Assembly: GCA_963666865.1 (NCBI GenBank) | Contig: OY763072.1 | Coordinates: forward strand, 992,001 to 1,056,000 | DNA length: 64,000 bases | Origin: Bin87 sp963666865 | GTDB lineage: Bacteria > Chloroflexota > Dehalococcoidia > Lucifugimonadales > UBA3495 | Reading direction: 5' to 3' | Shown here: positions 28,323-37,139 of the stretch, one piece after another | How the letters are laid out: each line of letters begins with the position of its first letter | How positions within the stretch are numbered: the first letter of the stretch is position 1 | Notes under the pieces: model-generated | Told to the model about the DNA's origin: nothing | Databases searched by the model: none | Seen by the model: the letters and a program-made list of their open reading frames with translations, nothing else | Position numbers and translations under genes: made by a program

Positions 28323-28797
28323 CTACGCGCCATCCCGTCGTGAAGTGGTGTCCAGAGCCAGCCGGATGTTGTGATGAGCCTCCGGTGTTGGTCCGTCCAT
28401 TCGCTCGGCCCATTGCTGGGCTGACAGGATGCTGATCTGCGGCTGCGCGGAAGGCACTGCCCCAGACGCAACGGCGTCAGCTTGCACCAGCTGTTTCTCG
28501 ACGCTGGGCGTGTCTCCGTCGTCGACCACGACGGTGATTTGTATGAGGTCGTCCAAGGCGAAACCGGTGGCGCATGGGCCGGTCAGTGTGACCCGAAGTG
28601 GCAGCGGTGGCGCGAGTTCGTTCAGGGCTTGCACGTAGTGGGTGACCCACAGTAGCTCCGATTCTTTCAGGACGGGAGCCGGTCGGTGGCGATGCTCATC
28701 CGGCGTGACCTCCAGAGAGGGAGCGTCGGGATTGTAGCCTTGGGGGATGGGATTGGCGACCACGCGTCCGTCGGATGCCCGGACGAAACGGTTCTCA
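28323..28797 (-). pseudogene. truncated paralogue of the 26915-28105 gene
   Basis: Reads VVANPIPQGYNPDAPSLEV, SELLWVTHYVQALNELAPPL and LTGPCATGFALDDLIQITVVV, closely matching the C-terminal third of the neighbouring gene (VAANPFHKGFNPTAT, SELLWLNRYVQALNDL, LTGSRATGFAQGDALEL). Similarity extends upstream to NRFVRASDGR and stops at about 28797, exactly where the first serine-recombinase relict begins. The 5' part was probably lost when that element arrived. Confidence 0.7.
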
Positions 28798-28815
28798 GGT
28801 AGGAAAGGAAATTGC

Positions 28816-29661
28816 GTGGTTTACGCCCGCGTGGCCGGCGTGCACGATGGAGTCAAAGCCTTGCTGAACGCGCAGGTGGAGCACGGCATCGAGCTGGCCG
28901 AGTCTCTGGGCTATTCGAAAAACGGAGCCATCGTGCTCCGGGATGTTGGGTCGGGAACAACCTTGGATCGGCCGGGGTTGAACAAGCTGCGCGACATGGC
29001 GGCTGCCGGCAATTTGGAGGCGGCCTTCGCGCATGGACCCGACCGACTGTCACGGAACGCGCTGGATCTGTCGGCGTTGGTTCATGAGCTTCAGGCCAAC
29101 GGCGTTGCGGTGTACTTCGTGAAGGGTTGGTCGGGTTCCACTCCCGATGGGGCTATGCCCGCGTCCTTTGTGGGGCAGTTCGGTCGTTATCAGCGGAGGC
29201 TGATGGGGGAGAGGACGCGGAGGGGACAGATGGCTGTGGCGCGTGGCGGGCGTATGCCAGCAGGGGCGTCGAGCCAGTCTGAGGGCTACGACTACGACCC
29301 GGTGTAGAAGAAGCGAGTGGTGAACGAAGGGGAGGCCGTGGTCGTGCAAAGGATATTTGGGCAGTTTGACGAAGGCACGAGCATGTCGAAGATTGCCAGG
29401 ATGCTGAACGACGAGGGAGTGCCGTCCAAAAGGGGCGGTCTCCGGAGCGCGACGGCAATCCGGCGGGTTTTGACCAACTCGTCCTACATCGGAGTGGACT
29501 ATTACGGGAAGACCAGGATTGTCCATGAGGAACGTGGGGTGGGCAAGCGGGTGGCGGTGCCAAGGGACGAGTGGATCGAAATCAGGGGCTACTCGCCAGT
29601 GCTGGTGTCGGAGGCATTGTTCCATGCCGTCAACGAACGCTTGGACGGTCTCAAGAGTTGA
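28816..29661 (+). pseudogene. large serine recombinase relict 1
   Basis: From GTG 28816: VVYARVAGVHDG, LAAAFAHGPDRLSRNA-type resolvase core (here EAAFAHGPDRLSRNALDL) and, after an in-frame TAG at 29305, KKRVVNEGEAVVVQRIF, ARMLNDEGVPSKRGG and YIGVDYYGKTR of the recombinase domain. Where the nucleophilic serine should be (YxRVS) it has Ala (YARVA). The zinc ribbon and coiled coil are missing. The stop codon, lost serine and truncation together mean it is inactive. Confidence 0.85.
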
Positions 29662-29738
29662 TTTGGAAGGGTCGCCGGCGGCACGCATCGTGTCCGTCGG
29701 CAACTGGGGAATCGAGCCATTCGACAAGGAGGATTGAT

Positions 29739-31311
29739 ATGTTGCGAAAGCGAAAGAAGGAAATTGGTTACGTGCGCGTGAGTGCTCCTCTTCGGGAAGA
29801 CGGTACCTCTTGGACACGCAGACGTCGGCGATCATCAGTCTTGCGGTGTCCATGGGGTACGAAATTGATCCGGAGGATGTTCTTCGGGAGGTGAAAACGG
29901 GCGTTACCGTCGACCGGCCAGTGTTGGACGAAATTCGCCGAATGGCGGCGGCAGGCGAGCTGAGTGCTCTGTTCGTCTACAGCACCGACCGGTTTTCCCG
30001 TGACCCGGTGGACTTGCTGGTTCTCATCAGGGAGTTCAACGCCCGCGGTGTGGAGGTCCATTTCGTGCGGGACCCGTCGGATGATTCTCCTTTCGGTGAG
30101 TTGGTAAAGTTCGTGCTCGGGTTCTCGGCGAACCAGGAGCACGCCAAGATACGGGCACGGACCTTGAATGGCAGAAGCGCCGTAGCGCGTGCCGGTCGTG
30201 TTCCGACGGGTAGTCCGCACGGTGTCTTCGGTTACGACTACGACAAGGCGACAAAAGCGCGCGTGGTCAACGAACAGGAAGCCGAGGTCGTGAAGCGGAT
30301 CTTCAAGCTGTACGTCAACGGTTGGAGCATGTACCGTATCGCCAAGAAGCTGAACCAGGAAGGCGTACCGACGAAAAGGGGGTTATTGTGGGCTGGGAGC
30401 GGGATCCGAGACGTGCTGTCTAACACGTCGTACATTGGGCTCGACTATTACGGGAAGACCAAGGAGGTCGTTGGAGCGGACAGAAAGCGCAAACGGGTCG
30501 CGGCGCCGCGAGAGGAGTGGATTGAGATCCGGGGGTACACACCGGCGATCATATGGGAGTCGATTTTCCGGAAAGCGCAGGAATGGTTGGAAGCGATGCA
30601 GGAGCGTTTTCAGGGGAAAAACACGCGTCGGCATGTCCTGACGGGGATTGCGTGTGCGGTTTTTGCGGTACCTCAATGAGCGGAAATGGTGGGGACGAGA
30701 AGCATCGGTACTACCGTTGCAACCAGCGACAAGAAAAGTATGCTGGTGTGCCTGATCCTGAGCGTTGCAAGGCGCCGGGTATCGGCGTGGCTTGGTTGGA
30801 GGATCAGGTTTGGTCCCGCGTGGTGGGTATGGTCCAGGACCCGAGCGGCATCATTGCTGATCTGGAGTTGAACGTACGGACGGGCGGTGGAGAGATCGGG
30901 AAGGAGGTAGAGCGGCTGCGTAGCGAAGTTCAGAAAGCAGAACAGGAAGAGCTGCGGGTGTTTAGGCAATACCGTCGCGGCAAGGTCCGTGAGGAATTGC
31001 TGGATGCGGAGATGGAGCAGGTGTTGACAACGCTGGAGGTCCTGCGGCGGAGGTTGGCGGCGCTGGAAGAGCAGCGCGAGAGGGACGAAAACACGGTTGC
31101 CGCCGGGGAGCGCATCCGGGATTACTGCCAGTCGGTTTCGGCGGGTTTGGAAGGACTGGACGCCGATGGGAAGCGGGCGTTGATGCTGCGCTTGGGCGTC
31201 AAAGTGCTGGCGGTGAAAGGGGACGTGATGATCACGGCGGAGATTGACTCCGGATTTGTGGCAAATGAGAGGCGATTTCGCTACTCTGATTCTGACGTAG
31301 TGGGGTCGTAG
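29739..31311 (+). pseudogene. large serine recombinase relict 2 (two frameshifts)
   Basis: Start ATG 29739 has GGAGG upstream. It reads GYVRVSAPLREDGTS with the catalytic Ser, then loses one base near 29812 and continues LDTQTSAIISLAVSMGYEI, FVYSTDRFSRDPVDLL, the recombinase domain (VGEx-type RRGLLWAGSGIRDVLSNTSY) and YIGLDYYGKTK. One more base is lost near 30652, then the zinc ribbon CGFCGTSM...YRCNQR, a coiled coil (about 30890-31110) and the C-terminus to 31311. Two single-base deletions separate it from a full-length gene, so it is a recent relict or has base-calling errors. Confidence 0.85.
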
Positions 31312-32014
31312 ATCACCCAACTGACCGACGATTTCCGTAATCGTCCCAACGTCCCCAACTTTCCGGGTATTCGTTCATTTGCCGGGCAATATTGGAGTCG
31401 GAATGCTGCCCGGCAAGAGATCCAGCAATCCGTCAGAAACACGCCGATCCCGCCCATAGGCGAATTTTCACATCCCCCGGGACACCACACAGAGTCGCTG
31501 GGAGACCGACAGAAACCGTCCGAGGGACGGCCTCGACGCCTCTTTTTGGCATATGGAAGGAAATAATGTGCAGTCAAGATCCTCGACTGCACTCGTGAAG
31601 TGGCGGAAGACTGGACTTGGTGTAGCTTGGCCCCACGCCCAACGAATTGACGGCAAGTCCATGGAGTCCATCCTGAATGCCCCGTCGGCGGGATCCCCGA
31701 ATTGGTGTCCCGCCGAGGACTGTACCTCAGGAGTAGTGCGCAGTTTAGCCGGTACTGCGACTACCAGCAAACAGAACCCCGAACGCCGACTGCTGTGGTG
31801 TGTTCACCAACAATCACGTTGTATTCTTCAGGCGACGGGCCTGCGTCCGCGACATTTGGAACGCCCTGATGCCCAAATTCCCGCCGTGACATCGGGCACC
31901 ACGCGGCCGGATCAACTTCAGGCCCCACTACCACGGCGGCGCGAACGGCGGCGCGTGATAAGGTACGGTCTCATACTGCGTGCCTGCGATGAACCGTCAG
32001 GGGCATAGTGCAAT
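31312..32014. other. no gene recognised
   Basis: A 151-codon open frame (31553-32008) has no recognisable protein features and I do not call it. No repeats or RNA are seen. Confidence 0.5.
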
Positions 32015-32497
32015 TCACTCGTCCTGCCGCTTTCCCGTTTCGAACACTCCACTCATCAGATTGGGGATGTCCCAGGAAAAACCTGCTAGCCCCAGCAGGA
32101 TGGATACGTCCGCCACGTTGAAGATGAACCAAGGGATAACGTCGATGAAATCCGTAACATGGCCGAGGACCATCCGATCGATCAGATTCCCGGCAGCTCC
32201 AGCCAGCATGAGGCCAAACGTGACCTGTGCCCTTGTCCCAATTTTCGAGCGGGACCAATAAAGGGCGAACAGGAGACAGATACCCACAGCCGATATGGCG
32301 ATCAATGCCGTGGTGTGACCACTGAACAGGTCTAGGGTATTGCCTATGTTCGTCACATGCGTGAGGCGGAACAAGCCGCCTTGGGGCCACGAATCTCCAA
32401 CCGCGAGCGTCGCTATGATGAGCACCTTGGCGATCTGGTCCAGCGCAAGCGCAACGACCCTGTCAGGATTTAACCCGAACTCGTCTGCGTCCTCGCC
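32015..32497 (-). pseudogene. lspA: signal peptidase II, 5' end cut by an IS5-type element
   Basis: Lipoprotein signal peptidase with the family signatures LDQIAK, AGAAGNLIDR (catalytic Asp), DFIDVIPWFIFNVAD (second catalytic Asp) and several membrane segments. The frame is open upstream to 32497, where the IS5-type end supplies a TGA and no start codon remains. The first usable start is GTG 32425, which lies after the LDQ motif and would lose the first membrane helix. So probably inactive, unless a second lspA exists. The usual NTG-AFG motif is also altered (NIGNTLDLF). Confidence 0.7.
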
Positions 32498-32735
32498 TCA
32501 GAGGGTGTGTGACAATAGCCTAAACTGGTGCGGAGAGTTCTTGGGATGGGGGTAGGATGCTGGTTACGCTGGCGGCATGAGCAGAAAACCGTATCCCAGC
32601 GATTTGACTGATGCCCAGTGGGAGGTATTGTCTCCCCTGTTGCCGCCGGACACCGTTCGGGGGCATCCTCGGACCACGGACCTGCGTGAGGTGGTCAACG
32701 GGGTGCTGTACGTGCTGCGTGGCGGGATACCCTGG

Positions 32736-32750
32736 TCCGCCTGAGGCGGA
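32736..32750. repeat. 15-bp palindrome TCCGCC-TGA-GGCGGA
   Basis: Between GIPW and MPHDLPPW codons of the IS5 transposase. The loop TGA is the in-frame stop. Confidence 0.75.
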
Positions 32751-32985
32751 ATGCCTCATGATCTGCCGCCCTGGGGCACGGTGTGGTGGTACTTTCGCAA
32801 GTGGCGGGATGACGGGACGTGGGAAGGGGTGGAGGAAGCCCTGCGGGCCCGGGTTCGGGAAGGGGCGGGGCGGGAGGCTACCCCCAGCGCCGCCATCATT
32901 GACAGCCAGTCGGTGAAGACCACGGAAAAAGGGGGCCCGGCCCAGAGGTTACGACGCTGGCAAACGGGTAACGGGACGCAAACGG

Positions 32986-33000
32986 TCCGCCAGAGGCGGA
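32986..33000. repeat. 15-bp palindrome TCCGCC-AGA-GGCGGA
   Basis: Between VTGRKR and MVDTMG codons. Removing 14 nt (one copy of the flanking CGG kept) restores the frame. Confidence 0.75.
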
Positions 33001-33056
33001 TGGTGGACACCATGGGATTGTTGCTGGCAGTGGTGGTTCACGCCGCCAATATCCAG

Positions 33057-33081
33057 AGCCTGCCCCGTGCCACGACACGGG
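33057..33081. repeat. 25-bp hairpin element, copy 3 (inverted)
   Basis: Complementary orientation to the copies at 18360 and 18421, with one compensated stem pair (CCCGTG/CACGGG instead of CCCGTA/TACGGG) and the same loop and CAGGCT tail. Lies exactly between ANIQ and DRDGAK codons of the IS5 transposase, and reads CTG next to the tail on its own strand. Confidence 0.8.
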
Positions 33082-33151
33082 GACCGTGACGGCGCGAAGC
33101 TGGTGTTGTCCAAGCTGTTGGGCCGGTTCCCCCGCTTGCAGTTGATCTGGG

Positions 33152-33166
33152 TCCGCCTCAGGCGGA
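33152..33166. repeat. 15-bp palindrome TCCGCC-TCA-GGCGGA
   Basis: Between LQLIWV and GYAGRL codons of the IS5 transposase. Confidence 0.7.
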
Positions 33167-33494
33167 CTGGTTACGCTGGCCGTCTGGTGACGTGGGCTTG
33201 GGCCACCGGTGGCTGGCTGCTGACCGTAGTCAAACGCAAACCGCATAGCCACCACTTCGAGGTACTGCCTCGGCGTTGGGTGGTGGAGCGTACTTTGGCC
33301 TGGCTGACCCGATACCGACGGTTGAGCAAGGACTATGAGGAACGCACCGAGAGCAGCGAAGCCTGGGTACACATCGCCATGGTCAACCTGATGCTCAAAC
33401 GGCTCCAACCCACCTGAACCCATTTGTCACACACACTCTAATGTAGGAAGCAGAAGCCGTACCTACTTACCAAACTGGGCAGCCTAAATTTTTG

Positions 33495-33590
33495 TTTGCA
33501 CGTTGTCTGCAAATCGGGCTATTTCGCCACCCTTATCGCCTGAATCCTACGGGAACCTAGGCTGCAATTTGTTTACACGTTGCTTGCAAA
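33495..33590. promoter_or_regulatory. two operator-like inverted repeats upstream of the MFS genes
   Basis: TTTGCA-N7-TGCAAA at 33495-33513 and TTTACA-N7-TGCAAA at 33572-33590, 77 bp apart. They sit inside a roughly 50-bp imperfect direct repeat that also shares the segment around CTATTTCGC/CCATTTCGC. The second site is about 90 bp before the first MFS start. They look like a pair of dimeric repressor or activator sites; no regulator gene lies beside them. Confidence 0.4.
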
Positions 33591-33680
33591 TCAAGCCATT
33601 TCGCGCTGATATACCATAGCCCCGGCCGGCGTGTATAATGCGCCCATTCCGCCCCAGGCGGCGCATAAGGAGCGCATTCG

Positions 33681-35024
33681 ATGGCACAGGCAGCCGGCGT
33701 CAGTCCTTCCCAACCTGCCACGCAGGACGCGGAGCCGCGCACCAAGGGCTCCGTGATGGCGACCACCCTGGTGGGCGCCCACGCCTTCGAGCACCTGTAC
33801 GCCCACAGCATCCCGGTCATCATCCTCGCCATCATCACCGAGTTCGAGCTGGGCGCGTTGAGCGTCGGCGCCGTCGTCGCCATCCGCTCCATCTTCGGCG
33901 GCATCACCAGCACCGCCGGCGGTTTCCTGGTTGACCTCTTCCACCACCGGGTGGCCTGGGTGCTGTCCATCAGCACCTTCATGATCGGCCTGGGCTACCT
34001 GCTCATGTCCATCGCGCCGTCCTATGCCCTGATCCTGTGCGCTTTGGCCCTGGGTTCCATGGGCAGCGCGTTGTGGCACCCGCCGGCCCTGGGCTTGCTC
34101 GCCCGCCGCTTCCCCGAGCGGCGCGGCCTGTTCATCTCCATGCACCGCTCCACCGGCAGCATCGGCGACGTTATCGGCCCGCTGGCCGCCGGCGCGTTGA
34201 TCGCCGGCGCCCTCACCTGGAGCGGCGGCGCCGGCGAGGCCGAGGTTGGAGTGTCTTTCCCCCTGCCCTGGGGTACTGTCGATTGGCGTTACATCCTGGG
34301 GTTCAGTACGCCGGTGATGTTTATCGCCACGGTTGCCATCTTCTTCCTGTTGCGCCATGCCGGCAGCGAGCGGCCCGTCAACGTGGACATCGGAGCGCGC
34401 ATCCGCACCAACTGGGCCGGCATGAAGGATGCCTTCCGCGGCACCGGAATGTGGGCCATCTTCACCGTTTCCGCGGTTCGCGGCATGGCCGACCGCTCCT
34501 TGGTGTTCCTCGTTCCCCTGTACCTGATCCACCTGGGCGTCAGCGAGTTCCAGGCCGCCGTCCACGTCATGCTCATGGTGCTCCCCGGCATCCTCTTCGG
34601 CCCCATCATCGGCTCCCTCTCTGACCGCGTGGGCCGCCGCCCGCTGATTATCTTCATCATGGGCATCACCACGATGCTCACGGTTGCGATCATTCTGGCC
34701 AGCGGCGAGGGCTACACGCCGTGGATCACCGTGTTCGTCGCCATCTACGGGATGCTCAACTTCTCGGTCAACAACCTTACCCAGGCCGCCGCGGCCGACA
34801 TCGCCGCCGGACGCCGGCTGGAGTCCAGCTTCCTCGGCCTGATGTGGGGCAACAACACCCTGTTCGGAGCCATCGCCGCCTTCATGATCTTCGGCCCGGT
34901 GGAGTGGTTCGACTGGCAGTACGGCTTCTTCATCGCCGCCGCCATCTACTTCGCGGGCTTCCTGGTTTCCCTGCTGATACCGGGCAAGCCCCGCGAGCCG
35001 GAAGCGGTGCCGTCTCCGGCCTGA
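33681..35024 (+). CDS. MFS transporter 1
   Basis: 447 residues, about 12 membrane helices. The loop between helices 2 and 3 is degenerate (FLVDLFHHRVAW); a second MFS loop GSLSDRVGRRPL is clear between helices 8 and 9. HPPALGLLARRFPERRGL and LESSFLGLMWGNN are shared with the next gene. Start ATG 33681 is preceded by AAGGAG. The substrate cannot be predicted. It probably forms an operon with the next gene, 18 bp downstream. Confidence 0.85.
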   Translation: MAQAAGVSPSQPATQDAEPRTKGSVMATTLVGAHAFEHLYAHSIPVIILAIITEFELGALSVGAVVAIRSIFGGITSTAGGFLVDLFHHRVAWVLSISTFMIGLGYLLMSIAPSYALILCALALGSMGSALWHPPALGLLARRFPERRGLFISMHRSTGSIGDVIGPLAAGALIAGALTWSGGAGEAEVGVSFPLPWGTVDWRYILGFSTPVMFIATVAIFFLLRHAGSERPVNVDIGARIRTNWAGMKDAFRGTGMWAIFTVSAVRGMADRSLVFLVPLYLIHLGVSEFQAAVHVMLMVLPGILFGPIIGSLSDRVGRRPLIIFIMGITTMLTVAIILASGEGYTPWITVFVAIYGMLNFSVNNLTQAAAADIAAGRRLESSFLGLMWGNNTLFGAIAAFMIFGPVEWFDWQYGFFIAAAIYFAGFLVSLLIPGKPREPEAVPSPA

Positions 35025-35042
35025 TCGTAGGGACCTACCAGC

Positions 35043-36371
35043 GTGGCAACAGCCCAGGGGACGCTGCCGGAAGCGCCGGCGGCGGGAGAACGCCGCACGG
35101 GTAGCCGTGTGCTGGCGTCCACCCTCATCGGCGCCCACGGCTTCGAGCATCTCATCTCCAACAGCATACCGCTGCTCACCACCGTCATCGCCGTGGATCT
35201 GGGCCTGGGCGCATTGCAGGTCGGGGCCATCGTCGCGGTGCGCTCCGCCGCCGCCGGAATAACCAGCGTAACCGGCGGCTTCCTGTCCGACCTGCTGCAT
35301 CACCGCATCGCTTGGGTGCTGTCCATCAGCGCTTTTCTCACCGCCATCGGCCTAGTGCTGGTCGCGACCGCCCCGTCCTATGCCGTGATACTGCTCGCGC
35401 TGGCTTTGGCCTCCTGCGGCGCGGCGTTGTGGCACCCGCCGGCCCTGGGACTCCTGGCCCAGCGATTCCCCAACCGCCGGGGGCTGTTCCTTTCCATGCA
35501 CCGCTCCACGGGCAGCGTGGGCGACGTGGTCGGGCCGATGATCGCCGGCATCCTCCTCTTGGGAGCCTTGCAGTGGGAAGCCGCCGACGGCCTGACGGTT
35601 GGGTGGGAGCTTGGTCTGGAGCCGGTGCAATGGCGTTGGATACTGGCCGGCGCCGCCCCCATCATGTTCATCGCCACGTTCGTAATCTACGTATTGCTCC
35701 GCCACGCCGGCAGCGCACCGCCCGCCGGCGTTGACCTGGGCCAACGGCTGGGCGCCATGTGGCGCGGAACCTACGTGGCCTTTCGCGGCACCGGCCTGTG
35801 GGCCATCTTCGCCGTGGCGGCGGTTCGGGGCATGGCCGACGGCTCCATGCTGTTCCTGGTGCCCTTGTATCTGACCCACGGCCTCGGCATCAACACCTTC
35901 CAGGCCTCGGCCCACCTGGCTCTGATGGTCGGGCCCGCCATCGTAACCGCCCCGCTCATCGGCGCGCTGTCCGACCGCGTGGGCCGCAAGTCCCTCATCG
36001 TGTTCCTGATGGCCTTTGTGACGGTGCTGACCTTGGCGATACCCATGAGCGGGCCGGACTACTCAGTCTGGATTACCGTCTGCGTGGCTCTCTACGGGTT
36101 GCAGCACTTCACCGTCATCAACCTCACGTCGGCGGCCGCCGCCGACGTGGCCGCTCGCTACCGGCTGGAATCCAGCTTTTTGGGACTGATGTGGGGCAAC
36201 AACATCCTCTTCGGAGCGGTGGCCGCCATCGTCATCTTCGGCCCCATCGAATGGCTCGGCTGGCAGTACGGCTTCTTCATTGCCACTGCCATGTACTTCC
36301 TCGGCTTCCTGGCCTCCCTGATGATTCCCGGCAAACCGCGCGCGCCGGAAACTGCGGCAGCGCCGGCCTGA
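35043..36371 (+). CDS. MFS transporter 2 (tandem paralogue)
   Basis: 442 residues, closely similar along its whole length to the preceding transporter (GAHGFEHLISNSIPLL against GAHAFEHLYAHSIPVI; GALSDRVGRKSL against GSLSDRVGRRPL). A tandem duplication that has diverged; the two could pair as a heterodimer or differ in substrate. GTG start 35043 is preceded by AGGGA. The small membrane protein gene follows at 18 bp. Confidence 0.85.
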   Translation: MATAQGTLPEAPAAGERRTGSRVLASTLIGAHGFEHLISNSIPLLTTVIAVDLGLGALQVGAIVAVRSAAAGITSVTGGFLSDLLHHRIAWVLSISAFLTAIGLVLVATAPSYAVILLALALASCGAALWHPPALGLLAQRFPNRRGLFLSMHRSTGSVGDVVGPMIAGILLLGALQWEAADGLTVGWELGLEPVQWRWILAGAAPIMFIATFVIYVLLRHAGSAPPAGVDLGQRLGAMWRGTYVAFRGTGLWAIFAVAAVRGMADGSMLFLVPLYLTHGLGINTFQASAHLALMVGPAIVTAPLIGALSDRVGRKSLIVFLMAFVTVLTLAIPMSGPDYSVWITVCVALYGLQHFTVINLTSAAAADVAARYRLESSFLGLMWGNNILFGAVAAIVIFGPIEWLGWQYGFFIATAMYFLGFLASLMIPGKPRAPETAAAPA

Positions 36372-36389
36372 TTTCAGGAGCGTCACCCA

Positions 36390-37073
36390 ATGACTGCTGC
36401 CCGCACCGCCGGCCTGTTCCTCCTCCTCACCGCGTTGGCCACCGCAATCTCGGTGCCGACGCGCCTGCTGGCCGACGCCGACCAACCCACTCTCACCGAG
36501 TCATTGCTGGCAATCATCGCCAACCGGGGCTACTACGCCACCGGCGGCGCGGCGCGGTTCGTGTCGGGACTGGCCCTGCTGGCCGCCGCGTGGTTCCTGT
36601 GGCGGACCATGGCCGACTACCATCGTCCGGCGGTGGGTTTGGCCGCCGGTTTCCTGGGATTATCGGGGCTGATTACGGCGGTGTCCGGCGTGTGCGCCGT
36701 GGCCATTGCCGCCGCCGTGCCGGCGCCGGCCGGTCCGACGACCACCTTGGTGGTGGGCGACGGCCTGCCGAACCTCCGACCCCTCGCCGACGCCCGTTGG
36801 ATCACCGGCACGGTGGGCTTCACCCTGGCCGGCCTGGGCCTCATCGCCCTGGGACCGGCGCAGTGGCGCATCGGCGGCCTGCTCAAAGTGTCCGCCATCG
36901 CCGACGTCATCATCGGCGTCGCCATGCTCTTCATCTGGATCGACGCCGCCACCGTGATGCACCGCATCTCCGGCGTCGCCTTCCTGCTGTGGCTCATCGT
37001 CAGCGGGATCTGGCTGGTGGCCGGCCTGCTGAAAACACCCGAACCCGTTGCCGCGTCCCGTAGGGGCGAATAA
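36390..37073 (+). CDS. DUF4386-like membrane protein
   Basis: 227 residues, six predicted membrane segments. The first segment starts RTAGLFLLLTALATAIS, and the domain SALIxGYYATGG-type loop (here IIANRGYYATGGAARFVSG) suggests the uncharacterised DUF4386 group. It follows the MFS pair at 18 bp, so it may be co-transcribed. The last residues (RRGE) and the TAA stop come from a GTAGGGGCG repeat, so the native C-terminus may have been a little different. Confidence 0.6.
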   Translation: MTAARTAGLFLLLTALATAISVPTRLLADADQPTLTESLLAIIANRGYYATGGAARFVSGLALLAAAWFLWRTMADYHRPAVGLAAGFLGLSGLITAVSGVCAVAIAAAVPAPAGPTTTLVVGDGLPNLRPLADARWITGTVGFTLAGLGLIALGPAQWRIGGLLKVSAIADVIIGVAMLFIWIDAATVMHRISGVAFLLWLIVSGIWLVAGLLKTPEPVAASRRGE

Positions 37074-37110
37074 TCATTCGCCCTCGCCGCAACCAACTAT
37101 TCGCCCCTAC
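37060..37110. repeat. GTAGGGGCG palindrome, core AATAATCATT, extended
   Basis: Left arm and core at 37060-37083 followed by a second, facing arm at 37100-37110 (TTCGCCCCTAC), as if two copies recombined. It provides the TAA stop of the membrane protein gene and precedes the DinB gene. Confidence 0.8.
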
Positions 37111-37139
37111 GCAACAATCCCATCAAGGAGAAATCGAAT

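Larger units (their letters stand above)
32577..33417 (+). pseudogene. IS5 family transposase, disrupted by small palindromes
   Basis: Pieces in order: MSRKPYPSDLTDAQWEVL, VVNGVLYVLRGGIPW, (stop), MPHDLPPWGTVWWYFRKW, AAIIDSQSVKTTEKGGP, then in another frame GYDAGKRVTGRKR, VDTMGLLLAVVVHAANIQ, DRDGAKLVLSKLLGRFPRL, GYAGRLVTWAW, RWVVERTLAWLTRYRRLSKD. IDSQS and VERTLAW carry catalytic D and E. Breaks coincide with palindromic insertions at 32736, 32986, 33057 and 33152, plus a small change near 32937. Confidence 0.88.
32501..33438. mobile_element. IS5-type element, about 938 bp
   Basis: Terminal inverted repeats GAGGGTGTGTGACAA (32501) and inverted GAGTGTGTGTGACAA (33424-33438), 14 of 15 matching, with TA beyond the right end and CA beyond the left. 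This size and end type fit the IS427 group of IS5. The transposase is decayed. Confidence 0.8.

Noticed and set aside
29305..29307. In-frame TAG in the first serine recombinase as a possible recoded codon
   Set aside because: The protein also lacks the catalytic serine and the whole C-terminal part, so decay explains the stop better than recoding.
31553..32008. Plus-strand frame of 151 residues between the recombinase and lspA
   Set aside because: No recognisable domain, biased composition and no good start signal; treated as non-coding.
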